Below, one piece after another: positions 35,473 through 43,093 of a stretch of DNA of 64,000 nucleotides. The DNA is from an uncultured Paracoccaceae bacterium. Its GTDB lineage: Bacteria > Pseudomonadota > Alphaproteobacteria > Rhodobacterales > Rhodobacteraceae. Position numbers and translations under genes: made by a program. Under the pieces are notes generated by a model. It ran no database searches, had not been told where the DNA came from, and saw only the letters and a program-made list of their open reading frames with translations. Each line of letters begins with the position of its first letter. Position 1 is the first letter of the stretch. The stretch is from assembly GCA_947503775.1 (NCBI GenBank), contig CANNFE010000001.1, forward strand, positions 186,001 through 250,000. Reading direction: 5' to 3'.

Positions 35473-36324
35473 ATGAGCAAGAAGACAGAATCGCTTGAAC
35501 TGCGCCTCTCGCCAGAGCTGAAGCAGACGCTGATCTCGGCCTCCAAAGAGCGTGATCAGAGCATGAGCCTTTTCGTCCGCACCCTCATCGAAACCGCGCT
35601 TTCGGACCCGCTGACTGAAACCGAAAGGACCCCTATCATGACCCGACCTTTTCGCACCCGCCTTACCACGACGACCGCGGCTGGCGCTTTGCTTTTGACG
35701 CTGGGGGTGCTGACCGGCACCTTCTCCAACCAGCCTGCGATGGCCCAATCGGTCGCGCGGACGACCTTTGCCGAGTTCGACCGCAACGGGGATGGCGTCG
35801 TCGACAAGGCAGAATTCGATGCGGTCTATTCCGGTCTTGTCGAGATCGACCCGGACGATCTGGACCTCGATGAAGGCGAGCTTGCCATCGCGGATCTCGA
35901 AGGCGAGATCCCGGAGGCATGTCTGTCCGAGTTCGGCGATGGCGCCTTCGAGGGGATCGAGATCGTGGACGACGCGACGCTCTCGGCCGAGGAATTCGCC
36001 TTTTACGACCAGAACGCGGATGGCCGCATCGTTTTCGGAGAGGTCCAGTCCGTCATCGCCGAAGAGATGATCGCCAGTTTCGCCGAGATCGACGGGAACG
36101 GCGACGGGGCCGTCATCCTCGCGGAATATCAGGCCTATATGGGCGGGGGCGAGGCGATGGCGGCCGATGAGGATCTCGGGATATCGCAGGACTGCGTGAT
36201 CGCGCTTGGCGATATGGAGGGCGAGACGGATGAGAGCTTTGATGCGTTGATCCGCATGGAATTTGCGCAGCTCGACCGGAACCGGGACGATCAGATCTCG
36301 CTGATGGAATATCTGGACGATTGA
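35473..36324 (+). CDS. Ribbon-helix-helix module in frame with a secreted EF-hand protein
   Basis: A 283-residue ORF. Residues 1-45 look like a ribbon-helix-helix DNA-binding unit (SLELRLSPELKQTLISAS; SMSLFVRTLIETAL). From M56 it becomes an exported protein: signal peptide with a TTAAGALLLTLGVLTG core and an AMAQS cleavage-like site, then EF-hand loops DRNGDGVVDKAE, DQNADGRIVFGE, DGNGDGAVILAE and DRNRDDQISLME. A ribosome site (AAAGGA) sits 8 nt before M56 (35638), so the EF-hand precursor is probably made from there. The long form would bury the signal peptide. It lies between purQ and a dehydrogenase gene, on the opposite strand to both. Confidence 0.75.
   Translation: MSKKTESLELRLSPELKQTLISASKERDQSMSLFVRTLIETALSDPLTETERTPIMTRPFRTRLTTTTAAGALLLTLGVLTGTFSNQPAMAQSVARTTFAEFDRNGDGVVDKAEFDAVYSGLVEIDPDDLDLDEGELAIADLEGEIPEACLSEFGDGAFEGIEIVDDATLSAEEFAFYDQNADGRIVFGEVQSVIAEEMIASFAEIDGNGDGAVILAEYQAYMGGGEAMAADEDLGISQDCVIALGDMEGETDESFDALIRMEFAQLDRNRDDQISLMEYLDD
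35624..35640 (+). promoter_or_regulatory. Internal Shine-Dalgarno and ATG for the EF-hand precursor
   Basis: AAAGGA, 8 nt, then ATG at 35638. The encoded N-terminus is a good signal peptide, supporting this as the main start of the exported EF-hand protein. Confidence 0.6.
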
Positions 36325-36329
36325 GGTTT

Positions 36330-36361
36330 GGCCGGGCCCTGCCTTTAGCGGAGGTCCGGCC
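36330..36361. terminator. Hairpin between convergent EF-hand and dehydrogenase genes
   Basis: GGCCGGGCC pairs with GGTCCGGCC (9 bp, one G-U) around a 14-nt loop. There is no T-run on either side, so terminator activity is uncertain; its place between two convergent genes is the main support. Confidence 0.35.
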
Positions 36362-36369
36362 CCGTCGCG

Positions 36370-37407
36370 TCAGGCGCTGAAATCTGTGATGACGGCGGTG
36401 CCTGGCGGGGCCGGGCCATTGAAAAGCGCCAGCTCGTCGCTGGTCTGGCTGAGGCCGACCTCGCGCGAGATCAGCGGCGTGATGTCGACGCGGCCCGCTT
36501 CGATCAGGCCCAGCAGCGAGGGATAGCGCCAGGACGGCATCCCGCGCGTTCCGTAAAGCGCGAGATTGCCCGCATAGACGGCGGCCATGTTGACCTCCAT
36601 CCGGGCGGTATGGCCGACGGGCATGCCGACCTGCACGTGCCGGCCCAGCGGACGCAGGCAGTCAAGCGAGGCATTGACGGTCTGCGGAATACCGAGCGCT
36701 TCGACACTGACATGGGCGCCGCCGCCGGTCGCCTCGCGGATGCGGGCGGCGACATCGCCCTGCCGCGCGTCGAACGCGGCCTCAGCGCCAAGCGCCCGGG
36801 CCAGATCCAGCTTTTCAGGCACGATATCGACGACGGCCACGCGCGCGCCAAGCGCCCGGCCCAGGATCAGCGCGGAAAGGCCGATCCCGCCGGTGCCGTG
36901 AACGGCGAGCCACTCCCCCGCCTGCAGGGCCGCGCGTCCGGTCAGCGCATGCCAGGCGGTGGTCACCCGGCAACCGAGGCCGGCCGCCATTTCGGGCGCA
37001 AGGCTTTGGGGCAGGCGCGACAGGTTGTGATCGCGGGGGACGGCGACATATTCGGCAAAGGCGCCGGGCTCGATGAAACCCGGAAGGCGCTGATCGGCGC
37101 AGGTCGTCTGCTCTCCCGCACGGCAGGAGGGGCAGGTTCCGCAGGCCAGAATGAAGGGCGCGATCACCCTGTCGCCTTGGGCGAACTGCGCCTCGGGGCC
37201 GGCCTCGACCACCTCGCCGCAATATTCATGCCCGCCGATCTGGCCGGGTTTGACGCGGGGATGCTCCCCGGTCCAGCCATGCCAGTCGGACCGGCAGATG
37301 CCGCAGGCCAGCACCTTGAGGATCACACCATCGGGTGGACAGTCCGGATCGGGCACGTCCTCGATCGAAAGCGGCGCGTTATACGCCCGCAGAACCGCCG
37401 CGCGCAT
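36370..37407 (-). CDS. Zinc-dependent alcohol dehydrogenase family protein
   Basis: 345 residues from MRAAVLRAYNAPLSIED. Catalytic zinc ligands lie in LACGICRSDWHGW and GGHEYCGEV; the structural zinc cysteines are CGTCPSCRAGEQTTC; the NAD(P) fold is VHGTGGIGLSALILG with a following VVDI acidic end that favours NAD. It oxidises an unknown alcohol or polyol. The start codon overlaps the purS stop (TGATG), so it may be co-transcribed with purC-purS despite having no obvious purine role. Confidence 0.9.
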   Translation of the reverse strand: MRAAVLRAYNAPLSIEDVPDPDCPPDGVILKVLACGICRSDWHGWTGEHPRVKPGQIGGHEYCGEVVEAGPEAQFAQGDRVIAPFILACGTCPSCRAGEQTTCADQRLPGFIEPGAFAEYVAVPRDHNLSRLPQSLAPEMAAGLGCRVTTAWHALTGRAALQAGEWLAVHGTGGIGLSALILGRALGARVAVVDIVPEKLDLARALGAEAAFDARQGDVAARIREATGGGAHVSVEALGIPQTVNASLDCLRPLGRHVQVGMPVGHTARMEVNMAAVYAGNLALYGTRGMPSWRYPSLLGLIEAGRVDITPLISREVGLSQTSDELALFNGPAPPGTAVITDFSA

Positions 37408-37691
37408 CAGGCGGCGTCCGGCCCGCCGCGCTCTTCGGCGCCGGAGGTTGGAACGGGCGCGCCGGGCAGCTCGATCCGGTAGCTCTCGATGACGGTATTG
37501 GCGAGCAGCTTGCGGCACATCTCATCGACCTGCGCCTCGGTCGTGCCCGGGGCCAGATCCAGCTCGATCACCTTGCCCTGCCGCACGCCGGTCACACCCT
37601 CAAAGCCAAGCGATCCCAGCGCATGGCGGATCGCCTCGCCTTGCGGGTCGAGCACGCCGTCCTTGAGCATCACATGCACTCTCGCCTTCAT
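37407..37691 (-). CDS. purS: Phosphoribosylformylglycinamidine synthase subunit PurS
   Basis: 94 residues. The family pattern is clear: KARVHVMLKDGVLDPQGEAI, GVTGVRQGKVIELDL and a C-terminal VIESYRIEL. PurS bridges PurQ and PurL in the FGAM synthase complex. The tail beyond about residue 78 (VPTSGAEERGG...) is extra compared with the usual 80-85 residues. It follows purC by about 75 nt. Confidence 0.93.
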   Translation of the reverse strand: MKARVHVMLKDGVLDPQGEAIRHALGSLGFEGVTGVRQGKVIELDLAPGTTEAQVDEMCRKLLANTVIESYRIELPGAPVPTSGAEERGGPDAA

Positions 37692-37764
37692 ATCGCCCCC
37701 TCCGGCAGATGCGGCGCGCGCCGCGCCCTCTTCATCTGGCCATAAATATGCAAAATCCGGCGCC

Positions 37765-38526
37765 TCAATTGATCAGTGTCGGCCGGGTCATGGGTGTGGC
37801 ATTGGCCGGAAGCACCCCAAGACGGCGGGCCACCTCGGTATAGGCGTCGGCCAGATCGCCCAGATCGCGGCGGAAGACATCCTTGTCCAGCTTCTGGCCG
37901 GTTTCGATATCCCAGAGCCGGCAGCTATCGGGGCTGATCTCGTCGGCGACGATCAGGCGCTGATAATCGCCATCCCAGACCCGTCCGATCTCGATCTTGA
38001 AGTCGACCAGCTTGATGCCGACGCCATACATCAGGCCTGACATGAAATCGTTCACGCGCAGCGCCAGCGCCACCATATCGTCGAGATCCTGCTGCGAGGC
38101 CCAGCCGAAGGCGAAGATATGCTCTTCGCTGACCAGCGGATCGCCCAGCTTGTCGTCCTTGAGGCAGAATTCCACGATGGGCCGCGGCAGGGTCGATCCC
38201 TCTTCCAGTCCCAGCCGCGTTGCAAGCGTTCCGGCAGCCAGGTTGCGCACGATGACCTCGAGCGGGATGATCTCGACCTGGCGGACAAGCTGCTCGCGCA
38301 TGTTCAGCCGCTTGAGAAAATGCGTCGGCACGCCGATCGCGCCGAGACCGGTCATGAAGAACTCGGACAGGCGATTGTTCAGAACGCCCTTGCCTTCGAT
38401 CACGTCGCGTTTTTCGGCATTGAAAGCGGTCGCGTCGTCCTTGAAATATTGGACATAAGTGCCGGGCTCGGGTCCTTCATACAGGATCTTTGCCTTGCCT
38501 TCATAGACTTTCTTGCGTCGTGCCAT
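37765..38526 (-). CDS. purC: SAICAR synthetase PurC
   Basis: 253 residues from [18 protein letters not shown]; upstream in-frame Met codons are ignored. The signature segments are [31 protein letters not shown] and [14 protein letters not shown] followed by [13 protein letters not shown]. It joins CAIR with aspartate using ATP in purine synthesis. It is the first of purC-purS on the minus strand and is divergent from the zeta subunit gene. Confidence 0.96.
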   Translation of the reverse strand: MARRKKVYEGKAKILYEGPEPGTYVQYFKDDATAFNAEKRDVIEGKGVLNNRLSEFFMTGLGAIGVPTHFLKRLNMREQLVRQVEIIPLEVIVRNLAAGTLATRLGLEEGSTLPRPIVEFCLKDDKLGDPLVSEEHIFAFGWASQQDLDDMVALALRVNDFMSGLMYGVGIKLVDFKIEIGRVWDGDYQRLIVADEISPDSCRLWDIETGQKLDKDVFRRDLGDLADAYTEVARRLGVLPANATPMTRPTLIN

Positions 38527-38653
38527 CCGGGCTCCCTCGATCTCGCGGGTCAGAGCCGCAAGCTCATGCCTGATACGCGCTTGTCCCCTTGCGGGCAAGC
38601 GCCCGGACGGTCATATCTGAAAGAGTAGCAGTTCTGACCGGGAGCCCCACCAC

Positions 38654-38968
38654 ATGTCCAATTTCAGCGACCGCGAAAAGGCGTTCGAGAACAAATACGC
38701 CCATGACGCCGAGATGCAGTTCAAGGCCGAGGCGCGGCGCAACAAGCTTCTGGGGCTTTGGGCGTCCGAAAAGCTGGGCAAATCGGGCGACGAGGCGCAG
38801 GCCTATGCCCGCGAGGTGATCAAGGCCGATTTCGAGGAGGCGGGCGACGAGGATGTCTACCGCAAGGTGTCGGGCGATCTGGGCGACAAGGCATCCGAAG
38901 ACGAGATCCGCACCAAGATGAGAGAGCTGATGGCCGAGGCCAAGGCGCAGATCCTGTCGGAGGCATAA
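38654..38968 (+). CDS. F1-ATPase zeta inhibitor subunit (DUF1476)
   Basis: 104 residues, all helical and charged, opening MSNFSDREKAFENKYAHDAEMQFKAEA. The N-terminal segment corresponds to the inhibitory region of the alphaproteobacterial zeta subunit, which blocks ATP hydrolysis by F1; the remainder is the DUF1476 four-helix domain. It is cytoplasmic and monocistronic. A pair of AT-rich palindromes follows 16 nt after its stop. Confidence 0.9.
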   Translation: MSNFSDREKAFENKYAHDAEMQFKAEARRNKLLGLWASEKLGKSGDEAQAYAREVIKADFEEAGDEDVYRKVSGDLGDKASEDEIRTKMRELMAEAKAQILSEA

Positions 38969-38983
38969 CGGCGCCGCGGGGCG

Positions 38984-39005
38984 AAGAATTTTAGCTAAAA
39001 TTCTT
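38984..39005. repeat. Perfect 22-bp AT-rich palindrome
   Basis: AAGAATTTTAG joined to CTAAAATTCTT with no spacer. It lies 16 nt after the zeta gene stop. The core AAGAATTTT is repeated in the next hairpin, so the two elements can also pair with each other. Confidence 0.7.
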
Positions 39006-39013
39006 GCTCCTTT

Positions 39014-39051
39014 GGGGGGCAAAATTCTTCTGCCGAAGAATTTTGGCTCCC
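39014..39051. terminator. Second AT-rich hairpin sharing the AAGAATTTT core
   Basis: CAAAATTCTTC and GAAGAATTTTG form a perfect 11-bp stem around TGCC, extended by GGG/CCC outside. It probably acts with the preceding palindrome as a terminator for the zeta gene or as an alternative-pairing switch ahead of the methyltransferase gene. There is no terminal T-run. Confidence 0.45.
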
Positions 39052-39122
39052 AGTGATCAACCTCATAGTCTTGTTGAGAATTATGAGCTGGATTTGAACT
39101 CGCGGACATGGCATCGGGCGCC

Positions 39123-40130
39123 ATGACCGATCTTCTGACCTCTCTTCTTGCGAGCCGCGACTGGCTGCTTGCCGATGGCGCAACCGGCACGACGCTGTTC
39201 AATATGGGGCTCGAGGCGGGTGATGCGCCAGAGCTTTGGAATGTGGACCATCCGGACCGGATCACCACGCTCTATTCCGGCGCGGTCGAGGCGGGCAGCG
39301 ATTTGTTCCTGACCAACTCCTTTGGAGCAAACGCGGCACGGCTTAAGCTGCACGGAGCTGAGGGCCGCGTGGTCGAGCTGAACCGCGCGGCGGCCGAGAT
39401 CGGGCGCGCGGTTGCGGACAAGGCCGGACGGCCGGTTGTCGTGGCCGGCTCGGTCGGGCCGACCGGGGAGATCATGGCGCCGATGGGCGCTTTGACCCAC
39501 GAGGCTGCGGTCGAGATCTTTCATGAACAGGCCGAAGGTCTGAAGGCGGGCGGCGCGGATGTGCTCTGGGTTGAGACAATCAGCGCCGCCGAGGAGATGA
39601 AGGCTGCCGCCGAGGCCTTTGCCCTGGCCGAGATGCCCTGGTGCGGGACGATGAGTTTCGACACGGCGGGCCGGACGATGATGGGGCTGACCTCGGCCAA
39701 GATGGGGCGGATGATGGCGCGGCTGCCCAATCCGCCCGCCGGTTTCGGAGCCAATTGCGGGGTCGGCGCGTCGGATCTGCTGCGCACGGTTCTGGGGTTC
39801 GAGGGCGCCGAGCTGCCGGTGATCGCCAAGGGCAATGCGGGCATCCCGAAATATGTGGATGGGCATATCCATTACGACGGCACGCCCGAGCTGATGGCCG
39901 ATTATGCGGTCCTGGCGCGCGATTCCGGCGCCCGGATCATCGGCGGCTGCTGCGGGACGACGCCCGAGCATCTGCGGCAGATGCGGGCCGCCCTGGAGAC
40001 CAGACCTGTCGGCCCGCGGCCCGATCTGGGGACGATCGAGGCGCGGCTGGGCGGGTTCTCCTCGGCCTCGGACGGCACGGACGGGGCAACGCCGCCGGCA
40101 CGCCGGACGCGGCGGCGCGCGCGGGCCTGA
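39123..40130 (+). CDS. Homocysteine S-methyltransferase-type protein (MetH homocysteine domain homologue)
   Basis: 335 residues from MTDLLTSLLASRDWLL; another ATG 15 nt upstream is possible. It is a TIM-barrel homocysteine-binding family member with the zinc cysteines in FGANCGVG and GGCCGTTPEH, and the N-terminal DGATGTTLFNMGL signature. It resembles betaine-homocysteine methyltransferase but is close to a corrinoid protein gene, so it likely forms the homocysteine module of a split B12-dependent methionine synthase, as described for some Rhodobacterales. The pterin module is not in the window. The C-terminal 30 residues are Ala/Arg-rich. Confidence 0.85.
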   Translation: MTDLLTSLLASRDWLLADGATGTTLFNMGLEAGDAPELWNVDHPDRITTLYSGAVEAGSDLFLTNSFGANAARLKLHGAEGRVVELNRAAAEIGRAVADKAGRPVVVAGSVGPTGEIMAPMGALTHEAAVEIFHEQAEGLKAGGADVLWVETISAAEEMKAAAEAFALAEMPWCGTMSFDTAGRTMMGLTSAKMGRMMARLPNPPAGFGANCGVGASDLLRTVLGFEGAELPVIAKGNAGIPKYVDGHIHYDGTPELMADYAVLARDSGARIIGGCCGTTPEHLRQMRAALETRPVGPRPDLGTIEARLGGFSSASDGTDGATPPARRTRRRARA

Positions 40131-40203
40131 CACCTGCTTTGCCTGAAAGGGCGGGATTCTGCATATTTATGGCCAGATGAAGAGGCAGCCTTGCTCTGCC
40201 CGA

Positions 40204-41295
40204 TCAGAAGAGGCTGAGCTGGTCGCCGGGGCGCGGCGGCAGGGCGAAGAGATCGGTTCGGAGCGGCGGCAGCTGACTGGCCAGGCCGTTGCGGCGCGCG
40301 GCGATGGCAAAGCGGTGTTTCATCAGCCGCGCCCAGTGCCCCTGCCCCGTGAAGCGTTTGCCCCACTCGGCATCGTAGAGCTTGCCGCCATGCAGCTCGC
40401 GCACGCGGTTCAGGACGCGGTTTGCACGGTCCGGGAATTGCTCGGTCAGCCAGTCGGAGAAGAGACCCGCAACCTCTTGCGGCAAGCGCAGCAGGATCGA
40501 ACTGGCGGCGATGGCGCCATGGGCAGCGGCGGCCTCGAGGATGGCCTCGACCTCGTGATCGGTAAGGGCTGGGATGATCGGAGAAACCATGACGCGCACA
40601 TCGCATCCGGCCTCGGTCAAGGTGCGGATGGCCTTGAGGCGGCGGGCGGGAGACGGCACGCGCGGCTCCATCGCGCGGGCGGTTTTCGCATCGAGCGTCG
40701 TGACCGAGAGGCCCACGCGAGCCAGGCCCTTGCGGCCCATCCGGCCGAGAATGTCGGCGTCGCGTTCGATGAGCGTGCCCTTGGTGGCGATGGCGACGGG
40801 ATGATTGTAGGCCTCGAGCACTTCGAGGATGGCGCGCATGATGCCGCGATCCCGCTCGATCGGCTGGTAGGCGTCGGTATTGGTGCCGATGGCGATCGTG
40901 GCGGGCCGGTAGGAGGGTTTGCGCAGCTCGCGCTCCAGCACGTCCGGCGCATCGGGCCGAGCGATGAGCCGGGTTTCGAAATCGAGCCCGGGCGACAGGC
41001 CCAGATAGGCATGGGTCGGACGGGCGAAGCAGTAGATGCAGCCATGCTCGCACCCCCGATAGGGATTGATCGACCGGTCGAAGGAGATATCGGGCGAGGC
41101 GTTGCGCGTGATGACGGTGCGCGGGGTCTCGTCGGTGACCTCGGTCCGGATCGGCGGCAGGTCTTCGGGGATGTCCCAGCCGTCATGGGCCGCCTCGCGC
41201 GCGATGCGCTCGTAGCGGTTCGTGGCATTGGTTTGCGCGCCGCGGCCTCTGCGGCGATCGGCGGGAACGGGGTCGGGAGCGGCAGCGTCAGACAT
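40204..41295 (-). CDS. PA0069-family radical SAM protein with C-terminal clamp-binding-like motif
   Basis: 363 residues. The iron-sulfur motif is C-E-H-G-C-I-Y-C within YRGCEHGCIYCFARPTH, and the barrel resembles spore photoproduct lyase relatives. The N-terminus has GRGAQTNATNRYER. The last residues are GDQLSLF; QLSLF matches the consensus by which bacterial proteins bind the DNA sliding clamp (QL[SD]LF). A DNA-lesion repair role is therefore plausible. It sits, on the opposite strand, between the homocysteine methyltransferase and corrinoid genes, a placement I would not expect to be functional for methionine synthesis. Confidence 0.85.
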   Translation of the reverse strand: MSDAAAPDPVPADRRRGRGAQTNATNRYERIAREAAHDGWDIPEDLPPIRTEVTDETPRTVITRNASPDISFDRSINPYRGCEHGCIYCFARPTHAYLGLSPGLDFETRLIARPDAPDVLERELRKPSYRPATIAIGTNTDAYQPIERDRGIMRAILEVLEAYNHPVAIATKGTLIERDADILGRMGRKGLARVGLSVTTLDAKTARAMEPRVPSPARRLKAIRTLTEAGCDVRVMVSPIIPALTDHEVEAILEAAAAHGAIAASSILLRLPQEVAGLFSDWLTEQFPDRANRVLNRVRELHGGKLYDAEWGKRFTGQGHWARLMKHRFAIAARRNGLASQLPPLRTDLFALPPRPGDQLSLF

Positions 41296-41441
41296 GTGGA
41301 CAATTTGGAACGAAATAAGAACATCTGCAAGCTAAAGTCGGGGATGCGGCGGGTCATGTCGCAATTTGTCGCGTGGCGGGGACGCGGCTCGCCCATGACT
41401 TGGTAGGCGGGGTGGGATCTGAGACCGGTGAGGACAGTGTG

Positions 41442-42146
41442 ATGGCAGACGAAGATGACGAGATCGTTCTGAGCGAGCTTTCGGATGACGAGCTTGTCCA
41501 GCAGATGTTCGACGACCTTTATGACGGTCTGAAGGAAGAGATCGAGGAAGGCGTCGATATCCTGCTGGGGCGCGGCTGGGCGCCCTACCGCGTTCTGACC
41601 GAGGCGCTGGTCGGCGGGATGACGATCGTGGGCAATGATTTTCGCGACGGGATCCTCTTCGTGCCGGAGGTCCTGCTGGCCGCCAATGCGATGAAGGGCG
41701 GGATGGCGATCCTCAAGCCGCTTCTGGCCGAGACCGGGGCGCCGCGCGTCGGCAAGATGGTGATCGGCACGGTCAAGGGCGATATCCACGATATCGGCAA
41801 GAACCTTGTCTCGATGATGATGGAAGGCGCCGGGTTCGAGGTCGTCGATCTGGGGATCAACAATGCGGTCGAGGCCTATCTGGAGGCGCTGGAGAGCGAG
41901 CAGCCGGATATTCTGGGAATGAGCGCGCTGCTGACGACGACGATGCCGTATATGAAGGTCGTGATCGACACGCTGGTCGAAAAGGGTCTGCGCGAGGAGT
42001 ATATCGTGCTGGTCGGGGGCGCGCCGCTGAACGAGGAATTCGGGCGCGCGATCGGGGCGGATGCCTATTGCCGGGATGCCGCCGTCGCGGTGGAGACGGC
42101 CAAGGAGTTCATGGGGCGCAAGCACAACCAGATGGCGGCGAATTGA
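41442..42146 (+). CDS. Corrinoid (B12-binding) methyl carrier protein
   Basis: 234 residues from MADEDDEIVLSELSDDEL with GGTGAGGA upstream. The N-terminal helical cap domain is at about 25-105 (LTEALVGGMTIVGNDFRDG; FVPEVLLAANAMKGGM). The Rossmann domain has the lower-ligand motif GDIHDIGKNLV (D-x-H-x2-G), then SALLTTTM and VGGAPL. It would shuttle methyl groups on cobalamin. With the homocysteine methyltransferase 1.3 kb upstream it looks like the B12 module of a split methionine synthase; it could instead serve the MttB-family protein at 60 kb. Confidence 0.92.
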   Translation: MADEDDEIVLSELSDDELVQQMFDDLYDGLKEEIEEGVDILLGRGWAPYRVLTEALVGGMTIVGNDFRDGILFVPEVLLAANAMKGGMAILKPLLAETGAPRVGKMVIGTVKGDIHDIGKNLVSMMMEGAGFEVVDLGINNAVEAYLEALESEQPDILGMSALLTTTMPYMKVVIDTLVEKGLREEYIVLVGGAPLNEEFGRAIGADAYCRDAAVAVETAKEFMGRKHNQMAAN

Positions 42147-42261
42147 GTCAATTTGTCTGAATAAGGCGAAATTGCGGCAATAACTTTGCAACTTTTAGGC
42201 GGCTACCTATCTTTCCTATGGACAGCGCCCTGCGGCGCGCCCATCAGGCGGAAGGATAGTC

Positions 42262-42453
42262 ATGTTTTTTCAGACCTTTTTGATGATGCTGTCGGTTGCG
42301 GTTCTGTCGACCTTTTCGGGGGTGGCGCTGTTTTTCGGCCTCGTGTCATCCATTATCGGCGGGTTGGTCGCTATCGGATCGCTTGCCATTCTGCTTTATC
42401 GGGCGGATCGGATGATCCATCGCCGGATCGCCCGGGTCGCGGTCGAGCGTTAG
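42262..42453 (+). CDS. Small membrane protein
   Basis: 63 residues with two hydrophobic helices (LMMLSVAVLSTFSGVALFFG and SIIGGLVAIGSLAILLY) and a basic C-terminus. AAGGA is placed 8 nt before the ATG. No family recognised. It lies between the corrinoid gene and DUF1638 on the same strand as both. Confidence 0.6.
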   Translation: MFFQTFLMMLSVAVLSTFSGVALFFGLVSSIIGGLVAIGSLAILLYRADRMIHRRIARVAVER

Positions 42454-42491
42454 GCCCGCGGCAAAGAGCGCCTCGCCGCAGGCCCGGATCG

Positions 42492-42995
42492 TCAGGCCCT
42501 GGGGGTTTCGAGATAGGCGATGATCCAGCCCGCGACGATCCCGTAAAGGACGTGGCCGGCCAGGGCGACCCAGGCGATGCGGGTGAAGTTCAGAAAAAAC
42601 GGCACACCGTCCGCAATAGCGGTAATCCCGCCGATGGCAAAGACCCACAGGCCAAAGCCGTAGATGGCGGAGGCGAGGACCCAGCCGGTCTGGCCGATGA
42701 CACGCTCCCAGATCGGTCTGAAGATGAAGAGATATCCGACCGGATATCCGATCAGCCCCACGATCAGCAGATGCATGAAAATCCCTTCGGGGCGGCCGTT
42801 CGGCAGGCCGAACGTGCCCAGCAGGCTGCGCGCCAGACCATCGGGAGAGAGGTTGCCGAGGCCCAGCCAGGGGGCGATGACCTGACCCCAGATATCGAAG
42901 GCGACGGTGGCGACGGAGCCGGCGAGGATCATCAGCATCAGGGTCGATGCGGCAAAAGCGGGGAACGCGCCGGGCGTTCGGGTCGAGGAGGTCAT
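42492..42995 (-). CDS. Hypothetical integral membrane protein
   Basis: 167 residues with four hydrophobic segments (LMLMILAGSVATVAFD; FMHLLIVGLIGYPVGYLF; LASAIYGFGLWVFAIGGI; ALAGHVLYGIVAGWIIAYL). Similar small membrane proteins are found across Rhodobacterales, but I cannot name the family. It is divergent from the DUF1638 gene with about 100 nt between starts. Confidence 0.75.
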   Translation of the reverse strand: MTSSTRTPGAFPAFAASTLMLMILAGSVATVAFDIWGQVIAPWLGLGNLSPDGLARSLLGTFGLPNGRPEGIFMHLLIVGLIGYPVGYLFIFRPIWERVIGQTGWVLASAIYGFGLWVFAIGGITAIADGVPFFLNFTRIAWVALAGHVLYGIVAGWIIAYLETPRA

Positions 42996-43093
42996 GGGTC
43001 AGGTCCTTTGCAGTGCGAGTGGCGTTGGGTACGGTGCAAGACATGGATCGGGGCGGGCCCGTTCGGCAACGCAGAGGAGCGCGGTGTGACGCC

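Noticed and set aside
35473-35637. A complete stand-alone RHH gene
   Set aside because: There is no stop codon before the EF-hand part, so it cannot be annotated as a separate gene; described as part of the fused ORF.
38969-39122. SAM-type riboswitch before the homocysteine methyltransferase
   Set aside because: I could not match the conserved cores of SAM-II, SAM-V or SAH riboswitches; only the AT-rich palindromes are evident.
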